Below, piece after piece: positions 6,781 through 10,000 of a DNA stretch of 10,000 bases. The position numbers were made by a program, and so were the translations under genes. Numbering within the stretch: the first letter of the stretch is position 1; the number at the start of each line of letters is the position of its first letter. The notes beneath the pieces were generated by a model. The model made no database searches, had not been told where the DNA came from, and saw nothing but the letters and a program-made list of their open reading frames with translations. Source of the DNA: Asticcacaulis sp. (GTDB lineage: Bacteria > Pseudomonadota > Alphaproteobacteria > Caulobacterales > Caulobacteraceae); the NCBI RefSeq assembly GCF_020217185.1, contig NZ_JAIWNX010000068.1, positions 1-10,000 of the forward strand, in the 5' to 3' direction.

Positions 6781-6786
6781 ATTATA
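6781..6786 (-). promoter_or_regulatory. Possible -10 element for an mreC promoter
   Basis: On the minus strand the hexamer is exactly TATAAT, about 80 bases before the mreC start. I find no TTGACA-like -35 at 15-18 bases upstream and no extended -10, so this is only a weak promoter candidate. In GC-rich DNA a perfect hexamer in the only long gap between mreB and mreC is still worth noting. Confidence 0.25.
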
Positions 6787-6797
6787 GACGGTCTGAT

Positions 6798-6826
6798 GAC
6801 AGGGCCGACGATTTTTCGGCCCTGTC
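6798..6826 (-). terminator. Perfect stem-loop just after mreB, partial terminator or mRNA processing hairpin
   Basis: GACAGGGCCGA (6798-6808) and TCGGCCCTGTC (6816-6826) are perfect 11-base inverted arms around a 7-base loop, beginning 15 bases after the mreB stop. Read on the minus strand there is no T-run after the stem, so it is not a classical intrinsic terminator. It could lower readthrough from mreB into mreC, or protect the 3' end of the mreB message; that role is inferred. Confidence 0.5.
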
Positions 6827-6841
6827 CTCGCCCCTTCAGGC

Positions 6842-7891
<1,050 letters not shown>

Positions 7892-7984
7892 CTACCGCGA
7901 GAAATTTGTCTGGGAGGTGGCCGGGATACCGGCGGCGCATAGGGCCCCGTTAAGGGCGTCGCGCCGCGAAAACACGCGCCGTCC

Positions 7985-8005
7985 GCAAGGGGAAAACTCC
8001 CTTGC
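7985..8005 (-). other. Small inverted repeat in the mreB leader
   Basis: GCAAGGG and CCCTTGC form perfect 7-base arms around a 7-base loop, about 100 bases before mreB. No T-run follows it on the minus strand (it is followed by GC-rich sequence), so I do not call it a terminator. It may be a leader hairpin. Confidence 0.3.
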
Positions 8006-8014
8006 CCTTATCTC

Positions 8015-8043
8015 GCGTCAATTTCAAGGCCTTCAAAAAAAAA
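8015..8043 (-). promoter_or_regulatory. Candidate mreB promoter region: T9 tract and TTGACGC
   Basis: On the minus strand a run of nine T (8043-8035) is followed 13 bases later by TTGACGC (8021-8015), which matches the -35 consensus described for Caulobacter housekeeping promoters. I cannot find a convincing -10 downstream; GAGTTTTC is the nearest candidate. The T-run could act as an upstream AT-rich element, or instead be the termination tract of the preceding VTT-domain gene, although the hairpin before it is poor. The remaining leader down to mreB shows no open reading frame worth calling. Confidence 0.3.
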
Positions 8044-8075
8044 CTTCGAATCACCTTGAAACGCATAACGGTAAA

Positions 8076-8876
8076 CTATTGATTTCCGTCGTTCCCGCCC
8101 GCGGCGCTGCGGCCTTCGCGCCATTTGGTGATCAGGTGTCTGGCCAGAATGACAACGCCCAGCCAGGCCAGCCCGATCAGCGCGATCAGTGCGGTGCCCT
8201 TCCAGTCTCCGCCCTCGACGATGCGCGTAAAGACATTGCCAAACAGCGCCACCAGCGCCGTCTTGGGGATCGAGCCCAGCGCCAGCCCCAGTATGAAACC
8301 GGTGAAGGGGGCCTTCGATACGCCAAAGGCCATGTTGACGATGATGAACGGTGCCGAAGGGACGTTGCGCACGATGAAAGAGGCCGAAAAGGCGTTTCGC
8401 CCAATATAGTCCGACAGCCGCCCCAGATGCCCGCCGCCGATGCGGTTGAACGTATCCGCCCCGATAACCCGCCCCGTATAGAAGGTGGCGGCCCCGGACA
8501 CGACGGTGGCCACCCACGAATAAAAGAAACCCAGCCACGGCCCGAAGGCCACCACACAGGCCGCGATCAGCACAAACTGCGGCGCGCCGATATAGGCCGA
8601 CAGCGTAAAGACGGCGATGACGATGAAGATACCCCACGGGGAATCCCGATATTCGGCCATCCACAGCTCGAACTCATGCGTCACCTCATGGCCGAAGTCG
8701 GTCTTGCCGATCAGGAAAACCACGCCAATCATGGCAAACAAGGCCAACGTCACCCAGATGGCGCGCACCGTCTTGGCGTCCATCTCGAACAGGAACTGGC
8801 AGCAGCGCCGCCACAGGGGCAGCGGGCTGTTGGCGGCATCGCGCCCCGGTTCGGAAGGATCAGGCGTTTCGGTCAT
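8076..8876 (-). CDS. TVP38/TMEM64 family (VTT-domain, DedA-superfamily) membrane protein
   Basis: The 266-residue inner-membrane protein has a polar N-terminus, a first membrane segment (about 38-57), a periplasmic-length loop, and a VTT domain from about 82 to 245. Landmarks are SGAATFYTGRVIG (127-139), FIVRNVPSAPFIIVNMAFG (167-185) and GLALGSIPKTALVALFG (197-213), the R-x-x-P and G-x-x-P pattern of the family. Members of this superfamily include lipid scramblases and transporters; the exact substrate here cannot be told. The start ATG 8876 is preferred over an in-frame TTG at 8903, which would add nine residues; neither has a clear ribosome site. It stands alone between the yebC terminator and the mreB leader. 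Cys25-Cys26 before the first membrane segment are an oddity of unknown meaning. Confidence 0.9.
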   Translation of the reverse strand: MTETPDPSEPGRDAANSPLPLWRRCCQFLFEMDAKTVRAIWVTLALFAMIGVVFLIGKTDFGHEVTHEFELWMAEYRDSPWGIFIVIAVFTLSAYIGAPQFVLIAACVVAFGPWLGFFYSWVATVVSGAATFYTGRVIGADTFNRIGGGHLGRLSDYIGRNAFSASFIVRNVPSAPFIIVNMAFGVSKAPFTGFILGLALGSIPKTALVALFGNVFTRIVEGGDWKGTALIALIGLAWLGVVILARHLITKWREGRSAAGGNDGNQ

Positions 8877-8950
8877 GACATGGCTATGTGCGACGGACCG
8901 CAATCGAAATCAATATGAAGAGGTAAAGTTTATGGCGTGGCCTTACTCAA

Positions 8951-8977
8951 ACAAAAACCCCTCCGTTTCCGGAGGGG
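8951..8977 (-). terminator. Rho-independent terminator of yebC
   Basis: Read on the minus strand, CCCCTCCG and CGGAGGGG form a perfect 8-base stem around a GAAA tetraloop, followed at once by TTTTTGT. It starts 8 bases after the yebC stop. This is a textbook intrinsic terminator and separates yebC from the VTT-domain gene. Confidence 0.93.
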
Positions 8978-8984
8978 CTGATGA

Positions 8985-9743
8985 TCAGGCGCTGAGCGCT
9001 TCCATCTCTTCGTCCGAGATGTCGAAATTGGCATAGACCGCCTGCACGTCATCATCATCATTGAGCGCGTCGATCAGCTTCATCAGCGTCTTGGCCGGGT
9101 CGCCGGTGATGGGCGACAGGGTCTGCGGCTTCCAGATAAACTTGGTGGACTTGGGATCGCCCAAAACCTTGGCCACGGCTTCGGTCACGGCGTTGAGATC
9201 TTCGTAAGCCGTGAAGATCAGGTGGCCGCCGTCTTCTTCGTCCTCATCGGTTTCCACATCGGCAGCCCCGGCTTCGATGGCCGCTTCCATGATGGCGTCA
9301 GCCGAACCGGCCTTCAGCGGATATTCGATCTGACCCATGCGGTCCCACATGAAGCTGACCGAGCCGGTTTCGCCCAGATTGCCGCCAAACTTGGTGAAGT
9401 AGGAGCGCACATTGCCGCCGGTACGGTTGCGGTTATCGGTCAGGGTCTCGACGATGATGCCGATACCTTGCGGCCCGAAGCCTTCGTAGCGGATTTCTTC
9501 CATATTGTCGGATTCACCGGCCGCCCCCTTCTTGATGGCGCGGTCGATATTGTCCTTCGGCATGGACTCGGCCTTGGCGTTGTTAACCGCCAGACGCAGA
9601 CGCGGGTTCATGGCCGGGTCAGGCATACCCGACTTGGCGGCCACGGTGATGTCGCGCGCCAGCTTGGAAAACAGCTTGGAACGGGCCGCGTCGGCGCGGC
9701 CCTTCTTGTGCATGATGTTCTTGAATTTACTATGGCCAGCCAT
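8985..9743 (-). CDS. yebC: YebC/TACO1 family protein (PmpR-type regulator or translation factor)
   Basis: The 252-residue protein matches the family in length and from its first residues: [19 protein letters not shown] (1-19), the three-helix N-terminal domain ([18 protein letters not shown] about 35-52, [18 protein letters not shown] 56-73), then [14 protein letters not shown] (86-99), [13 protein letters not shown] (101-113) and [15 protein letters not shown] (119-133). Family members were long annotated as transcriptional regulators; recent work on bacterial YebC and mitochondrial TACO1 supports a ribosome-associated role in translating proline-rich stretches. ATG 9743 is used; an in-frame GTG at 9755 would add four residues not found in the family. 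A strong terminator follows the gene and a long hairpin precedes it. An acidic loop (164-171, ETDEDEED) interrupts the middle domain. Confidence 0.96.
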   Translation of the reverse strand: MAGHSKFKNIMHKKGRADAARSKLFSKLARDITVAAKSGMPDPAMNPRLRLAVNNAKAESMPKDNIDRAIKKGAAGESDNMEEIRYEGFGPQGIGIIVETLTDNRNRTGGNVRSYFTKFGGNLGETGSVSFMWDRMGQIEYPLKAGSADAIMEAAIEAGAADVETDEDEEDGGHLIFTAYEDLNAVTEAVAKVLGDPKSTKFIWKPQTLSPITGDPAKTLMKLIDALNDDDDVQAVYANFDISDEEMEALSA

Positions 9744-9752
9744 GGATTCACT

Positions 9753-9788
9753 CACGTAAAAGTTCGGCGGAGCCGAATCTTTTACGTG
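9753..9788 (-). promoter_or_regulatory. Long hairpin immediately upstream of yebC
   Basis: CACGTAAAAG (9753-9762) and CTTTTACGTG (9779-9788) are perfect 10-base arms. The inner arms TTCGGC and GCCGAA extend the stem to 16 pairs with one bulged base and a 3-base loop. The structure ends 9 bases before the yebC ATG, so in the transcript its 3' arm reaches the weak GTGAG ribosome site. No T-run follows it, so it is not a terminator for minus-strand transcription. A translational control element is plausible but inferred. Confidence 0.5.
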
Positions 9789-9800
9789 GCTCCATAAAGC

Positions 9801-9835
9801 GAAAAATCTCTCGGGGCGGCCCGTCGAGATTTTTC
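9801..9835. terminator. Terminator-like inverted repeat, possibly bidirectional
   Basis: GAAAAATCTC (9801-9810) and GAGATTTTTC (9826-9835) are perfect 10-base arms, with CGGG and CCCG pairing inside after a small internal loop. On both strands the sequence ends in GAGATTTTTC, so the T-run lies within the stem. It sits 65 bases after the stop of the partial gene at the right edge and probably terminates it, leaving yebC to be transcribed from close by. Confidence 0.55.
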
Positions 9836-9900
9836 ACATGATTGTTTGGCGGGAGTCTGGCCCTTCGTCAGAGCCTTACATCACCGGAATGCGCCAGCTT

Positions 9901-10000
9901 CTAAACCGAAACCTGAAGTTCTGGCAACACCGTCTTGAGACGCCCACCTAACCGGATGGGCTCGATGCGCGTGGCCAGTCCCGTCTTGTCGTCCGTCTCA
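9901..10000 (-). CDS. C-terminal end of an unidentified gene running off the right edge
   Basis: On the minus strand an open frame of 33 codons enters from the right edge and ends in TAG at 9901-9903. The visible C-terminus includes TGLATRIEPIRLGG and ends KTVLPELQVSV. Codon third positions are mostly G or C, as in the other genes, and a terminator-like repeat follows, which together support a real gene end. The fragment is too short to name a family. It is not likely to be translationally coupled to yebC, being about 157 bases upstream with hairpins between. Confidence 0.5.
   Translation of the reverse strand, partial: ETDDKTGLATRIEPIRLGGRLKTVLPELQVSV

Noticed and set aside
8877..8950. A promoter for the VTT-domain gene
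   Set aside because: AT-rich hexamers such as TTGTTT and TAAACT are present at about 16 bases spacing, but the matches are too poor to list as a feature.
9838..9951. A 37-codon plus-strand frame starting at ATG 9838
   Set aside because: It has no ribosome site, no recognisable sequence and opposes the better-supported gene end on the minus strand.

Overview
This window looks like the chromosome of an alphaproteobacterium, most likely in or near the Caulobacterales (an Asticcacaulis/Caulobacter-type genome). That placement is an inference. It rests on the high GC content, the protein flavour of MreB, MreC and YebC, and the gene order mreB-mreC-mreD-mrdA-rodA. No tRNA, rRNA, insertion sequence, phage gene or CRISPR array is visible, and the region reads as core chromosome.

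Layout. A plus-strand pair opens the window: the 3' end of a gamma-glutamyltransferase gene (to 508), followed after 4 bases by a sirtuin-type NAD-dependent deacylase (513-1223). Everything else lies on the minus strand. Read in transcription order from high to low coordinate it is: the last 33 codons of an unidentified gene (9901-10000), a terminator-like inverted repeat, yebC (8985-9743) with its own strong intrinsic terminator, a TVP38/TMEM64 (VTT-domain) membrane protein (8076-8876), a 190-base leader, mreB (6842-7885), a 140-base spacer with a hairpin and a palindrome, then a tightly packed run mreC-mreD-mrdA(PBP2)-rodA (1793-6701), and finally an acidic hypothetical gene (1220-1759). That last gene converges on the sirtuin gene, and the two share the four bases TTAA for their stop codons.

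How the genes work together. MreB forms membrane-bound filaments. MreC and MreD connect these to the periplasmic and membrane synthetic enzymes, RodA polymerises glycan strands and PBP2 crosslinks them. This is the complete core elongasome (Rod complex) in its classical order. The short junctions from mreC to rodA (4-base gap, 4-base overlap, 7-base gap) point to translational coupling. The two long leaders, before mreB and before mreC, are where transcriptional control most likely lies. YebC, the VTT-domain protein, the sirtuin and the transpeptidase are neighbours without a clear functional tie to the elongasome.

I found no convincing new biological system. The parts worth a second look are the mreB-mreC spacer, the structured yebC leader, the strongly acidic hypothetical gene after rodA, and the low-complexity C-terminal tails of MreC and PBP2.
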